From: a virus
DNA: 64,000 nucleotides
Direction: 5' to 3' (one strand)
Virus record (IMG/VR): IMGVR_UViG_3300037091_000060
Coordinates: 1-64,000 of that record
The notes under the pieces are model-generated. The model was given only the letters and a program-made list of their open reading frames with translations, did not search any database and had not been told where the DNA came from. Below, one piece after another: positions 41,807 through 49,128 of this stretch. How positions within the stretch are numbered: the first letter of the stretch is position 1; every line of letters begins with the position of its first letter. The translations under genes were made by a program, and so were the position numbers.

Positions 41807-42136
41807 ATGATAAAAAAGTGGGTGATGACAAGGTTCATAGAGTGGGCTCCGGGGGAAAAACATCCGGCGACCCCGGTTAAGGTGTTCAAGAACGTCCACG
41901 ACTGCGATAAGATTCGCCGCGTTCTGCTGGCGCGGTGCAACATCTGCAACTATGTCGTATCTCGCGACCCGATAGCGGTGAAGGAACTGCTTTATAAGTG
42001 CGACAACAAACGGTGCTGTTTGATAAGTCCCGGGCTGCACCAAGTGTGTGACGTTTGTTACTGGATGTGGCGCGCGTTGTACGCGAATCTAGGATTGAAA
42101 GACCAGAGGTACTTCAAAGAGGGAGGAGAGTTATGA
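41807..42136 (+). CDS. Cys-rich protein, 109 residues
   Basis: CNIC (about 44), KCDNKRCC (about 64) and CDVCYW (about 80) suggest one or two zinc sites. Basic N-terminus. Not recognised. AAAGGGCTCCC precedes the ATG. Confidence 0.65.
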   Translation: MIKKWVMTRFIEWAPGEKHPATPVKVFKNVHDCDKIRRVLLARCNICNYVVSRDPIAVKELLYKCDNKRCCLISPGLHQVCDVCYWMWRALYANLGLKDQRYFKEGGEL

Positions 42137-42363
42137 GACACAAAATCAGCACGGTAGTATTTTCACAAGGTTGGCTGGACGGCCAGATTGAGAGCATGAT
42201 CGCGAATACCGCAGCCCATCAAAATGAGGACCCGACCGGGCACTTAATAGTGGCGCAGATTGCAGAACAATGGGCCATCATCACCGCTGCGCTGGACGAC
42301 CTGATTAAAGAGAACGGCGAATTGAAGCGCAAGCTGTCTGTGGTTGAGAGCGCGTTTTTATGA
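42133..42363 (+). CDS. Hypothetical 76-residue protein
   Basis: Mostly helical, with a C-terminal coiled-coil segment (DDLIKENGELKRKLSVVES). GAGGAGAG upstream of ATG 42133 and ATGA overlap. Not recognised. Confidence 0.65.
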   Translation: MRHKISTVVFSQGWLDGQIESMIANTAAHQNEDPTGHLIVAQIAEQWAIITAALDDLIKENGELKRKLSVVESAFL

Positions 42364-42542
42364 ACATCCGCGAGTGCAGACAGTGCCACCGGATGGTCGA
42401 CTTCGACGAACCGTGGTGCGACCACGAGACGATGGAAGAGAGCGCGTGGATAGACATTCGCGAACGAGCCGCCGCCTTCGGTAGAGACGCAGCCGTGATA
42501 GACGACATCGTAGAGCAAGCGGCGAAAGACCTAATCAAGTGA
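42360..42542 (+). CDS. 60-residue zinc-binding protein
   Basis: CRQCHRMVDF...CDHE (residues 6-22) may bind zinc; the rest is an acidic helix. ATGA upstream and GTGA downstream overlaps. Confidence 0.6.
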   Translation: MNIRECRQCHRMVDFDEPWCDHETMEESAWIDIRERAAAFGRDAAVIDDIVEQAAKDLIK

Positions 42543-43066
42543 ACCTAAAGTGGAACGCGTCGCTCAGTCGTTTCGAAGCCGAGTTCTCGGACTTCCACGG
42601 GGACCTTGCTGCCGTGAAGGCGGCGGGTTTCAAAACGGATGGTCGCCCGGACTGGATTTGGTACACATACAAGGCCGAACCACTGAACGCGCTACGCGAT
42701 AATCGTCCGGCCAGCGGACTGACCATCACAGCGGACGCGAAGGCGCAATTTGCCGTGCTGTACGCGGTCGAAGAACGCAACGCGAAGACGAAGGCCGAAT
42801 TCGCGGAGCACACGAAGGCCTTAAAAAAGAAGATTAAAGAAGAGACCCACGAGGGGACGACCCCGGTAATCGTCCCCGCGAAGGGCTACATCGAAGCCAG
42901 CGACCTCCCCCCGTTCACCCCTATTTGTACGCAATTCAACCCCCCGAACAAGCCGTCCACTGTATGCATCATCTGCGGGGACCCCGTTTGGTTTTATGAG
43001 AGGCAGAACCCGCCAGTTTGTTTATGGTGCGAAATAAAAGTACTTGACAACAGCGATGGAATATGA
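42539..43066 (+). CDS. Hypothetical 175-residue protein with C-terminal zinc ribbon
   Basis: The N-terminal half (LKWNASLSRFEAEF, AAVKAAGFKTDGRPDWIWYT) resembles domains that follow SNF2-type helicases in phage. A Lys/Glu helix and a zinc ribbon (CIICGD...CLWC, about 145-165) follow. No helicase is fused here. Its end overlaps the -35 region of the next promoter. Confidence 0.6.
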   Translation: MNLKWNASLSRFEAEFSDFHGDLAAVKAAGFKTDGRPDWIWYTYKAEPLNALRDNRPASGLTITADAKAQFAVLYAVEERNAKTKAEFAEHTKALKKKIKEETHEGTTPVIVPAKGYIEASDLPPFTPICTQFNPPNKPSTVCIICGDPVWFYERQNPPVCLWCEIKVLDNSDGI

Positions 43067-43072
43067 GAGGAT
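43044..43072 (+). promoter_or_regulatory. Sigma70-like promoter, extended -10
   Basis: TTGACA (43044-43049), 17-bp spacer ending TATGA, GAGGAT (43067-43072). A separate AGGAGG ribosome binding site (43079-43084) serves the gene at 43091. Confidence 0.65.
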
Positions 43073-43090
43073 GTATTTAGGAGGTTACAC

Positions 43091-43198
43091 ATGCGATTTG
43101 ATGATGCAGACGAGTCCGCACCGACATTTGTGGAACTGTTCATTTTGTACATACTCGGGATGGCCCCTCCTGAAGTCGAGGACACGCCGCCCCAATGA
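43091..43198 (+). CDS. 35-residue acidic protein
   Basis: Strong AGGAGG seven bases upstream. Acidic, with a short hydrophobic segment (FVELFILYILGMA) too short and acidic for a certain membrane helix. First gene of its promoter; ATGA overlap downstream. Confidence 0.55.
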   Translation: MRFDDADESAPTFVELFILYILGMAPPEVEDTPPQ

Positions 43199-43377
43199 GC
43201 CACAACTGCAAACTGACGGACAAGGACGGGTTCTACACCTTCACCTGCTCCCGCTGTCGAGCCTGTTACGTTTGCAAGCACAAGGCGGTTTATTTCGACG
43301 AGGCAGGTAAGTGGATGTGGAAATGTCGTGACGGTAAATTTCGGGAAGTCATCTTAGACGGGAGAATCCAATCATGA
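43195..43377 (+). CDS. 60-residue Cys-rich protein
   Basis: NCKL...CSRCRACYVCKHK (residues 4-29) is a compact zinc-binding cluster. Not recognised. Confidence 0.6.
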   Translation: MSHNCKLTDKDGFYTFTCSRCRACYVCKHKAVYFDEAGKWMWKCRDGKFREVILDGRIQS

Positions 43378-43781
43378 GCGACAAACAGAAGCACAAGAAT
43401 CCCCGCACCAGACAACCGCAAAAGGCATCGGCCCCGCTCACCGCAGAAGAGCAGGCCAAGATTATCGCCGCCCGGGAGCAAGCGGAGAAGGAAGCGAACG
43501 AGGAAGCCGCGCGCCTTCAACTCTACGGCAAGTCCGTCGAGAAGATGTCGCACCGTCAACTCCGTTCCGAACTCGTGAAGACAATCAAGCGTGAAAGCGC
43601 GGGCCGTCCCCCGGAGCCAATTCCGGGATTGACCGTTGCCTTCGCATCCGTCCTGCTGCTGGTGTTGGACAATACGAAGACCAGCCCCGTGTTCGACACA
43701 GACAAGAACGGCAAGCCGACCCGCGTGGCACGGCTGGACCAGATTAATAAACTCGGTAGGCTGCACCCGTACCCGCTGTAA
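43374..43781 (+). CDS. Hypothetical 135-residue protein
   Basis: Charged helical N-terminal half (about 25-75, coiled-coil-like EEQAKIIAAREQAEKEANEE), then a more hydrophobic segment (GLTVAFASVLLLVLDNTK). Not recognised. TAATG overlap downstream. Confidence 0.65.
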   Translation: MSDKQKHKNPRTRQPQKASAPLTAEEQAKIIAAREQAEKEANEEAARLQLYGKSVEKMSHRQLRSELVKTIKRESAGRPPEPIPGLTVAFASVLLLVLDNTKTSPVFDTDKNGKPTRVARLDQINKLGRLHPYPL

Positions 43782-43906
43782 TGTGGGAGGCACTGTTTTG
43801 TCCCGTTCACGGTATCGTGCCCTTCGTGGTCCGATACCTTAGCGCGGCGGACCCGCAACTTTTGTGCTTGACAATCAAGTCGTATTATGAGAGGATAACA
43901 AAATGA
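43781..43906 (+). CDS. 41-residue peptide overlapping a promoter
   Basis: Hydrophobic N-terminal part (CPVHGIVPFVVRYLSAA). The coding frame runs across the next promoter and ends on ATGA with the gene at 43903. An inverted repeat GGTATCG...CGATACC (43811-43838) lies inside it. Support is only positional. Confidence 0.35.
   Translation: MWEALFCPVHGIVPFVVRYLSAADPQLLCLTIKSYYERITK
43868..43896 (+). promoter_or_regulatory. Sigma70-like promoter, leaderless type
   Basis: TTGACA (43868-43873), 17-bp spacer ending TATGA, GAGGAT (43891-43896); ATG 43903 lies seven bases beyond. Confidence 0.65.
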
Positions 43907-44112
43907 ACGGCATAAACGAAAAGAATCACCGCGATAAAAAGAACGAGACCAGCGCAGAGAACTTCCGCAAGGAAAAGAGAGCGCGCAACGACGCGCGCGG
44001 CAAACAGAAGTGGGTCCCAAGTTCGTTCACGGGAACCTTAGAAGAACTCGATAAGTTATCTGACGCAAAGGTACGGGCAATTGTCCCGGCGCACTGGGAG
44101 AGATCATGTTGA
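43903..44112 (+). CDS. 69-residue charged protein
   Basis: Lys/Arg/Asn-rich N-terminal half (NHRDKKNE, FRKEKRARNDARGK), then KWVPSSFTGTLEELDKLSD. Possibly nucleic-acid binding. Not recognised; predicted leaderless. Confidence 0.6.
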   Translation: MNGINEKNHRDKKNETSAENFRKEKRARNDARGKQKWVPSSFTGTLEELDKLSDAKVRAIVPAHWERSC

Positions 44113-44153
44113 TTCAACCCCCGGCCCACGTAGCGAAGGCAGCGAAAGAGTAA

Positions 44154-44342
44154 ATGACCAACCGTTACACGGTCGACGGCATCCTCGTGGAGGCCACCAA
44201 AAGTATCGGTGGTCTCTTCTACGAGGTGACTGCTGTGAAGACGGGACAGACGATACGCGTTCTCGTCAAGGCATTTGAAAGTATAGCGAAACCAGTACCA
44301 GAGATCATGAGTTCGGCAGCAGACTCGGAGGCAGCGACATGA
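44154..44342 (+). CDS. Hypothetical 62-residue protein
   Basis: Small strand-rich protein (RYTVDGILVEATKS, YEVTAVKTGQTIRVLV). It overlaps the next gene by ATGA. A 41-base gap upstream may hold a 15-codon frame (44106-44153), which I do not annotate. Confidence 0.6.
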   Translation: MTNRYTVDGILVEATKSIGGLFYEVTAVKTGQTIRVLVKAFESIAKPVPEIMSSAADSEAAT

Positions 44343-44710
44343 GCTACGTTGAATTTAATTCTTTACTCGGTAAAACCTTGAAGGCGGTCTATCAGACCGA
44401 CAACGATGTTATAACTTTTGCGACAGAAGACGGCGAAGAGTATCAATTGTATTATGAACCAGACTGCTGCGCAAGTTGTGTCGTCGAGGACGTTGTTGGC
44501 GATTACAACGACCTAGTCGGCTCGCCCATCATTCGTGCAGAAGAAAACAGCAGCAACGAAAACCCAGAGGGCGTTCCTGTGTCAGACTATCAGGAAAGTT
44601 TCACTTGGACATTTTACCGGATTGGCACCGCGAAGGGCACCGTCGTTATCCGCTGGTACGGTAGCTCTAACGGTTACTATTCCGAGTCTGTTAGTTTTAG
44701 GAAGGTATGA
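44339..44710 (+). CDS. DUF7448-like protein
   Basis: The 123-residue protein has LLGKTLKAVYQTDNDVITFA (about 9), EPDCCASCVVEDVVGDYNDL (about 40) and FTWTFYRIGTAKGTVVIRWY (about 83) then GSSNGYYSE, the conserved features of a phage-wide family I know as DUF7448. Function unknown. Confidence 0.75.
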   Translation: MSYVEFNSLLGKTLKAVYQTDNDVITFATEDGEEYQLYYEPDCCASCVVEDVVGDYNDLVGSPIIRAEENSSNENPEGVPVSDYQESFTWTFYRIGTAKGTVVIRWYGSSNGYYSESVSFRKV

Positions 44711-45000
44711 TCGTCGCATTCCAACCCGGGGGCAACATACGTGCCGCGCGCGTGGTGCTAAAGCCGGACGAGACGGTCCCGACGCGGTACAACACGCCGG
44801 AGGCTATCGTTTACCGAGAGGGCGAGAACGGCGGCCCTTGGATTTTAGTGAAGCCGCAGTACACGGTTCTACCAGCGGATTCCCCGCTACTGTCGCAGCC
44901 AGTGCTGCCGGACATCACTCTGCCCGTAGAGCCAGAGGGTAGCGCATTTGACCATACAGACATCATCAGAATGGACGACGACTATGACCCTCCGAAATAA
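44707..45000 (+). CDS. Hypothetical 97-residue protein
   Basis: Not recognised. Pro-rich and acidic at the C-terminus, with a small beta region (EAIVYREGENGGPWILV). Overlaps the lipoprotein gene by 17 bases. Confidence 0.6.
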   Translation: MIVAFQPGGNIRAARVVLKPDETVPTRYNTPEAIVYREGENGGPWILVKPQYTVLPADSPLLSQPVLPDITLPVEPEGSAFDHTDIIRMDDDYDPPK

Positions 45001-45424
45001 GATACTGTTATCTATTCTAGCCGGGGTCCTTTGGTTTGCCGGATGCGAGGGGCTGGACCACGTCCATCCCCGCGTCTCCAATAAGTCCGACGGCTGCATC
45101 ACTGCCGTCTCTCAGGCACAACTTCAAAAGTGGTACGCGGACGCGAACAAAGATTACTTCGACGACAAGCTGCCTCATGACACCGAGATTGTCTGGGAGA
45201 GTTTGCGATACAAGAAGGCGATGGCCGACACCGTGTGCAACGAGCAAGGCTGCAAAATGCGTTTAGACCCGTACGTGAACATCGCCCCGGTCACGGCGCA
45301 GTTAAGTGAGTATCACGAAATGTGCCACGTCGCGACTCAGGGTGCAGACTTCATGCACGGCCCCGAATTTCAGAAGTGCATCCGGATGCTCTTCGACAAG
45401 GGAGCGTTGGACGGATTAATTTAG
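44984..45424 (+). CDS. SprT-like metalloprotease lipoprotein
   Basis: The 146-residue protein opens with a lipoprotein signal (LRNKILLSILAGVLWFAGC, Cys about 21). A SprT-like domain follows: LQKWYADANKDYFDDKLP (about 47), VCNEQGCKMRLDPYV (about 86), YHEMCHVATQG with the HExxH zinc site (about 112), HGPEFQKC. Cytoplasmic relatives degrade DNA-protein crosslinks; an envelope-anchored one would act elsewhere, so its substrate is open. ATG 44984 is the start that gives the signal peptide. Confidence 0.75.
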   Translation: MTLRNKILLSILAGVLWFAGCEGLDHVHPRVSNKSDGCITAVSQAQLQKWYADANKDYFDDKLPHDTEIVWESLRYKKAMADTVCNEQGCKMRLDPYVNIAPVTAQLSEYHEMCHVATQGADFMHGPEFQKCIRMLFDKGALDGLI

Positions 45425-45455
45425 GAGAACACGTGAACTCTTACAGGAGAAAATC

Positions 45456-45602
45456 ATGGAACTTATTGAATTAAAAGCATTAATGGCCGCGTCAGTTTTG
45501 CCGCACATCCCGAGGAAATCTGTTGATATTCGACAGACTGAGGTAGAGCAAGCGGTAATTATAGCGCAATGGATTTGGGAAGAAGCCTTAAAGCAAGGAT
45601 AG
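45456..45602 (+). CDS. Hypothetical 48-residue protein
   Basis: Helical small protein (ELIELKALMAASVLP, VEQAVIIAQWIWEEALK). AGGAGA seven bases upstream. Not recognised. Confidence 0.55.
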   Translation: MELIELKALMAASVLPHIPRKSVDIRQTEVEQAVIIAQWIWEEALKQG

Positions 45603-45649
45603 ACGAAGGTAGTGTAAGAGAACAGACCGTTCTAACAACAGGAGGATTT

Positions 45650-45823
45650 ATGCGTGGAGAAAGAAAAGTACCGACAGAGTGGCCCTCGTGGCAACGGATG
45701 GAGAGAAACGAAACATGGCTCGCTGAGACGCATAAACTTCAGCAAGCGAAAGAGAACGCGGTCGCAAAGAAAAAGCATCTGAGCGACATCGAATTTTTGA
45801 ACCAGAACGAGAGGGGAAAATAG
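45650..45823 (+). CDS. 57-residue charged helical protein
   Basis: GGAGGA just upstream of ATG 45650. Lys/Glu-rich helix (THKLQQAKENAVAKKKHL). Immediately followed by the HNH gene. Confidence 0.55.
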   Translation: MRGERKVPTEWPSWQRMERNETWLAETHKLQQAKENAVAKKKHLSDIEFLNQNERGK

Positions 45824-46264
45824 ATGTTGTGTGGTGAGAAATCAGTTCGCCACACATTTCCTTGCGGCTGTTCGGGAACATTATCTATTAATCGGAGTAA
45901 ATTTATCGACGTAAGAAATCATCGAGGTGGGAGAAAGTCTGCCCATTGTCGCGTGATGGCAATATTGAGTGCCTCGCAACAAAGAGCCAAAAAGTATAAA
46001 TATACTCCAGTCAATCGAGACACGCTACATTCTCTAGTTAGGAAGTTAATGAGAGTCAAAGAGTGCTGGCGTTGCAGACAACCGCTAGAGTGGGTCTTCG
46101 GTCGCGGAAAGACGCCGCACCTCCACCACGACCACGAAACCGGAGAGGTTCATGGTTTCACACACCCAAGCTGCAATCCAAAGGCGTTGCTACACGAGAT
46201 TGATGATTTGAGAAAAGAACTCGCTATTTTAAAAATTTCACTTGACAAGACTCTCCAATCATGA
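45824..46264 (+). CDS. Endonuclease VII-like HNH nuclease
   Basis: The 146-residue protein has CWRCRQPLEW (about 82), PHLHHDHETGEVHGFTHPSCN (about 98), with the Asp-His pair intact, then a coiled-coil tail. Its core resembles that of the protein at 17477. A CGCSG motif at the N-terminus may add a zinc site. It directly precedes the integrase promoter. Confidence 0.75.
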   Translation: MLCGEKSVRHTFPCGCSGTLSINRSKFIDVRNHRGGRKSAHCRVMAILSASQQRAKKYKYTPVNRDTLHSLVRKLMRVKECWRCRQPLEWVFGRGKTPHLHHDHETGEVHGFTHPSCNPKALLHEIDDLRKELAILKISLDKTLQS

Positions 46265-46270
46265 GATGCT
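46242..46270 (+). promoter_or_regulatory. Promoter of the integrase gene
   Basis: TTGACA (46242-46247), 17-bp spacer ending CATGA, GATGCT (46265-46270). It lies in the last codons of the HNH gene, giving the integrase separate control. Confidence 0.6.
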
Positions 46271-46290
46271 TTGGATACGGAGAAACGCAT

Positions 46291-47163
46291 ATGACTTTTC
46301 GAGAACAGGCTGAGAAATATATGCTTGAGATCGCTAATCGAAAGGGTGCCCCAGCGAGAGCTACCACCCTTCACGTCTATCGCTCCGTTCTCGATGCCCG
46401 CGTACTTCCCGCTATCGGCGGGGCAGATATGGCGGCCATTAACAATAAAACCGTCAAGATGCTCGTCGGTCGTCTCGCAGAGGCCCGATTGAGTCCTGCC
46501 ACCATATCCTTGACGGTCGCACTTGTGAAACAGATCGTCGCGTCCGCCACGGATGACGAGGGTACCTACCTGTACCCGGTGAAATGGAACCCCAAGTTTA
46601 TAGACGCTCCCCGGGTCGACCCAGCCTCCCAGACCACGCCTATTGCCTCGGTTGCTGCCATTACGGCTGCATTACAGACGACATCGGGCGAAGTTGGGGT
46701 ATTGGTAGCCTTATTGGCTGGAACGGGCCTACGGGTCGGGGAAGCCCTCGCCTTGAAGGCATCTGACTGGGACCGGGACGCGGGCACCCTCCGAATTCAC
46801 TCCACGATGGTCAAGGGCCAAGTCCAGCCGGACCCGAAAACGAAGGCCGGGAACCGGGTGGTCGACCTAGACCCCTCGCTGAATCGATTCCTTAGCGCGC
46901 TGCTTCCGACCGAGGGCCGCCTGTTTTCATCCCCGGAGCGCACCCTGCACTTCCGCCTTGCGAAGCTGGGCATCCACGGGTTCCACAGTTTGCGCAGATT
47001 TCGCATCACGTATTTGCAAGGCACGGCAATCCCGCCTACGCTGGTGAAGTTCTGGGCGGGTCACGCGGCGGGAGACATCACAGAGCGTTACACAAAATTC
47101 GGAGCACAAATTCAAGAGAGGAAGGTCTGGTCGGAGAAGGCCGGATTAGGGTTCTCGTTGTGA
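46291..47163 (+). CDS. Tyrosine recombinase (integrase)
   Basis: The 290-residue protein has an N-terminal SAM-like core-binding domain (about 1-95) and the catalytic domain with Arg in GTGLRVGEAL (about 146), Lys in KTKAGNR (about 183), HSLRR (about 231), GHAAGD (about 257) and the Tyr of RYTKF (about 266). It would integrate and excise the phage genome. ATG 46291 is preferred because ATG 46261 lies within the promoter. No attachment-site core was identified beside it. Confidence 0.85.
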   Translation: MTFREQAEKYMLEIANRKGAPARATTLHVYRSVLDARVLPAIGGADMAAINNKTVKMLVGRLAEARLSPATISLTVALVKQIVASATDDEGTYLYPVKWNPKFIDAPRVDPASQTTPIASVAAITAALQTTSGEVGVLVALLAGTGLRVGEALALKASDWDRDAGTLRIHSTMVKGQVQPDPKTKAGNRVVDLDPSLNRFLSALLPTEGRLFSSPERTLHFRLAKLGIHGFHSLRRFRITYLQGTAIPPTLVKFWAGHAAGDITERYTKFGAQIQERKVWSEKAGLGFSL

Positions 47164-47243
47164 TGTTCCACATCTACAAATGGATTTTCGTCCTCACTGG
47201 GAACCAGTGGGCATGGGACAAGTTACAGGAGAAACGACGATGA
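47163..47243 (+). CDS. 26-residue peptide
   Basis: Aromatic N-terminus (FHIYKWIFVLTGNQWAW) with a basic tail; TGATG overlap with the integrase and ATGA with the next gene. Weak evidence. Confidence 0.35.
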   Translation: MFHIYKWIFVLTGNQWAWDKLQEKRR

Positions 47244-47422
47244 CCAATTCACACATTAAGATAATTTTGTTTGGCGTGGTGCTGTTCATTATGTCCACGA
47301 TACTGACGGTCGATTTAATAAACCGCCAGTGCCACGGTCAGTGCTTTCAGAAACATGACAAGGGTTGCCAAGCGCGCTGCTTCGACCGGGGTGTGTGCCC
47401 GATGTCCGGGGGAGACCAGTAG
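47240..47422 (+). CDS. Membrane-anchored Cys-rich peptide
   Basis: The 60-residue protein has a transmembrane helix (IKIILFGVVLFIMSTILTV, about 6-24). A tail with five cysteines (CHGQC, CQARC, C) follows, probably outside the cytoplasm and disulfide-bonded. AGGAGA precedes the ATG. Possibly a small exclusion or lysogeny protein next to the integrase; inference. Confidence 0.6.
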   Translation: MTNSHIKIILFGVVLFIMSTILTVDLINRQCHGQCFQKHDKGCQARCFDRGVCPMSGGDQ

Positions 47423-47610
47423 TGCCCGGTAAGGACATCCCGGCAATCGAGTGGAAGACCCTCTTGGACGCCGACCACGTCGCGCATGTCGGCCCCGCAC
47501 TAGACGGAAGAATGATGTCGGGGCATAAACTAACTCTGGCCTGCGCTTGCTGCCCGAAGGTAGACCGGACACGCTACGCCTTAATCGTTGTACACAACGT
47601 AATTCACTGA
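47422..47610 (+). CDS. Hypothetical 62-residue protein
   Basis: Contains HKLTLACACCPKVDRTRYAL, a single Cys cluster that could bind metal with nearby histidines. GTG start on TAGTG. Not recognised. Confidence 0.55.
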   Translation: MPGKDIPAIEWKTLLDADHVAHVGPALDGRMMSGHKLTLACACCPKVDRTRYALIVVHNVIH

Positions 47611-47618
47611 GAGGGAAT

Positions 47619-47849
47619 ATGAGAGCAGAAGTAAAGAAGATAGGCGAGAAGGAATTCGAAGTTGTGCTGGGGAACCACGTGATCGGGACCGCGAAGTCGG
47701 ACTGCGACGCGCGCTTCCACATGCACGCTATCAACAGAGAGATTGACGCGCTAACCGAGAGGCATGATTGGAAGGGACAGGCTGACGGGTATCACGGCGG
47801 CGAATCTGAAAGTGAAAAGTTCCAAGACGAGTTAGAACCTCTCCCATGA
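47619..47849 (+). CDS. Hypothetical 76-residue protein
   Basis: Small alpha/beta protein (EFEVVLGNHVIGTAKSDCDA, then an amphipathic helix). GAGGG upstream of ATG 47619. Not recognised. Confidence 0.6.
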   Translation: MRAEVKKIGEKEFEVVLGNHVIGTAKSDCDARFHMHAINREIDALTERHDWKGQADGYHGGESESEKFQDELEPLP

Positions 47850-48085
47850 AATGTATCACAGTGAAGGGTGAACAGTTCCGGCACCAGTTCTTATACACGG
47901 GTGTCGGCGATGAGCGTCGGTGCCACTTCTGTCAGTTGACCGTGCTGACATCGAGTGATGAAGTGATGGAAGAGACCTACCCCGGGCAGACGTACTTCCA
48001 TGAACACAACCCGAACATCAAACGCGCGGAACAGGATTATAAGGCTCAAAATCCTCGGCGTACTGATCTCGGTTCGAAGTCGTAG
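47846..48085 (+). CDS. Hypothetical 79-residue protein
   Basis: CHFCQLTV (about 26) with a later HEHN could form a zinc site. Last gene of the rightward series; its last 68 bases overlap the end of the leftward glycosyltransferase, so the two operons converge without a clear terminator. Confidence 0.55.
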   Translation: MKCITVKGEQFRHQFLYTGVGDERRCHFCQLTVLTSSDEVMEETYPGQTYFHEHNPNIKRAEQDYKAQNPRRTDLGSKS

Positions 48086-48794
48086 CCATAATCTCCCTCG
48101 CGCGCTGTATCCTCGTTCCTAAATCCAGCCCGTAATTTTTGTAAATATCCAAACTGTCATAAGCCCGAAAACCGATGTGCGCGCAAACCGGAGCCTTCGG
48201 GTACGCGGGCAGCCAGTCGTTCTGGCGCATCACATTGCGAACGAGACCATCATCAAGTTGGGTGATTTCGTGCCATGCCCCGAACGTACGGTCTAGATAT
48301 CCACGCATGTCTTGAAAGTAGGCGTCGCAAATATGGGGAATAAGCCTGTCCAAGAGCGGACGACGCAAGAGGCTACCCGGGTTGGTGTAAAGGTGGCGGA
48401 ACTTCCAACGGCCATCGTGGTGATACCGACCGCAACTGGCGACCGCCGTCTGGCTCTCATGCCACTGAAAATAGTACGGGTAGATTAGAACATCCTCCTC
48501 GATGAGGTAGACGTTCTCCGCGCACTTCGCGGCGTTCTTAATCGCGTGCAAGATGTTCCAACTGCCGGAGGGGGCCTTCGCGTGAGGACGGGCACGAAAT
48601 AAAATAGCCTCCGGAAGGTAGAGATCGCGAACGATCTTCATCTCACGGAGGCGAGAATCTGATACCGAGTCGGCGTAGATGTGAACCGCTGGCCTACCTG
48701 CCGCGCTTGCGAGTTTTTCCAGTGTAAGCGCGAGCAGTTCCGGACGGTTTGCTGCCGGAATTGCCACCACTTGCGTTGTTAAGTTTTGGCCCAC
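48018..48794 (-). CDS. GT-A glycosyltransferase, leftward operon
   Basis: The 258-residue protein starts VAIPAANRPELLALTLEKLA, a GT2-like opening. It has HIYADSVSD (about 38), SGSWNILHAIKNAAKCAENVY and LIEEDVLIYPYYF (about 99), where EED likely replaces DxD. GGAG seven bases upstream fixes GTG 48794. It lies next to the integrase module but on the other strand with its own promoter, the usual place of lysogenic-conversion genes that alter surface sugars. Confidence 0.65.
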   Translation of the reverse strand: MGQNLTTQVVAIPAANRPELLALTLEKLASAAGRPAVHIYADSVSDSRLREMKIVRDLYLPEAILFRARPHAKAPSGSWNILHAIKNAAKCAENVYLIEEDVLIYPYYFQWHESQTAVASCGRYHHDGRWKFRHLYTNPGSLLRRPLLDRLIPHICDAYFQDMRGYLDRTFGAWHEITQLDDGLVRNVMRQNDWLPAYPKAPVCAHIGFRAYDSLDIYKNYGLDLGTRIQRAREIMATTSNRDQYAEDFEPYNPVPRV

Positions 48795-48909
48795 TGTCTT
48801 CTCCAAACGCCGCGTCCCACTTCTCTTGCGAAACGTTGTTGACCCCCCACGTGGCCTTGATCGCGCCTCGTGCGAGTTTGTCTCCACTTCCGATATCACC
48901 TAGTGACAT
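48694..48909 (-). CDS. Hypothetical 71-residue protein
   Basis: Gly/Ser/Lys-rich, low-complexity C-terminal half (SGPKLNNASGGNSGSKPSG). GGAGAATAACA precedes the ATG on the minus strand. It overlaps the glycosyltransferase by 101 bases in another frame. Not recognised. Confidence 0.6.
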   Translation of the reverse strand: MSLGDIGSGDKLARGAIKATWGVNNVSQEKWDAAFGEDSGPKLNNASGGNSGSKPSGTARAYTGKTRKRGR

Positions 48910-48911
48910 TG

Positions 48912-49085
48912 TTATTCTCCTTTATAATCCGGATGCTGCAATTCTTTTGGAATGTCCGCCTCAAGTTCTGCGGGCAGAGGCTTATTGGGGTCCGCTCCCG
49001 GCCAATTGGTCCGGACGTAGTTCTCCCGCGTTACCGGGGTGCCCTTCTTTTTCAAGTAGTCCAGAACGTAATCCATAAGTCTCAT
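48912..49085 (-). CDS. 57-residue leader gene of the leftward operon
   Basis: Starts MRLMDYVLDYLKKKGTPVTR and ends acidic; I do not recognise a family. ATG 49085 is seven bases past the -10 box (leaderless type); ATG at 49076 is an alternative with AGGATG upstream. Confidence 0.55.
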   Translation of the reverse strand: MRLMDYVLDYLKKKGTPVTRENYVRTNWPGADPNKPLPAELEADIPKELQHPDYKGE

Positions 49086-49091
49086 CCTTTT

Positions 49092-49120
49092 ATCGTAGCA
49101 TTTTCTACTGGGGTTGTCAA
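49092..49120 (-). promoter_or_regulatory. Leftward promoter of the glycosyltransferase operon
   Basis: On the minus strand TTGACA (49120-49115), 17-bp spacer, TACGAT (49097-49092), then six bases and ATG (49085). It lies in the 43-base gap behind the tail-fibre gene, so the operon can be expressed without the late genes. Confidence 0.7.
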
Positions 49121-49128
49121 GCCTTATT

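Noticed and set aside
43811-43838. Inverted repeat GGTATCG...CGATACC as a terminator
   Set aside because: 14-base loop and no T run; it also lies inside a small coding frame.
44106-44153. 15-codon frame between two small genes
   Set aside because: Too short and no motif or clear binding site.
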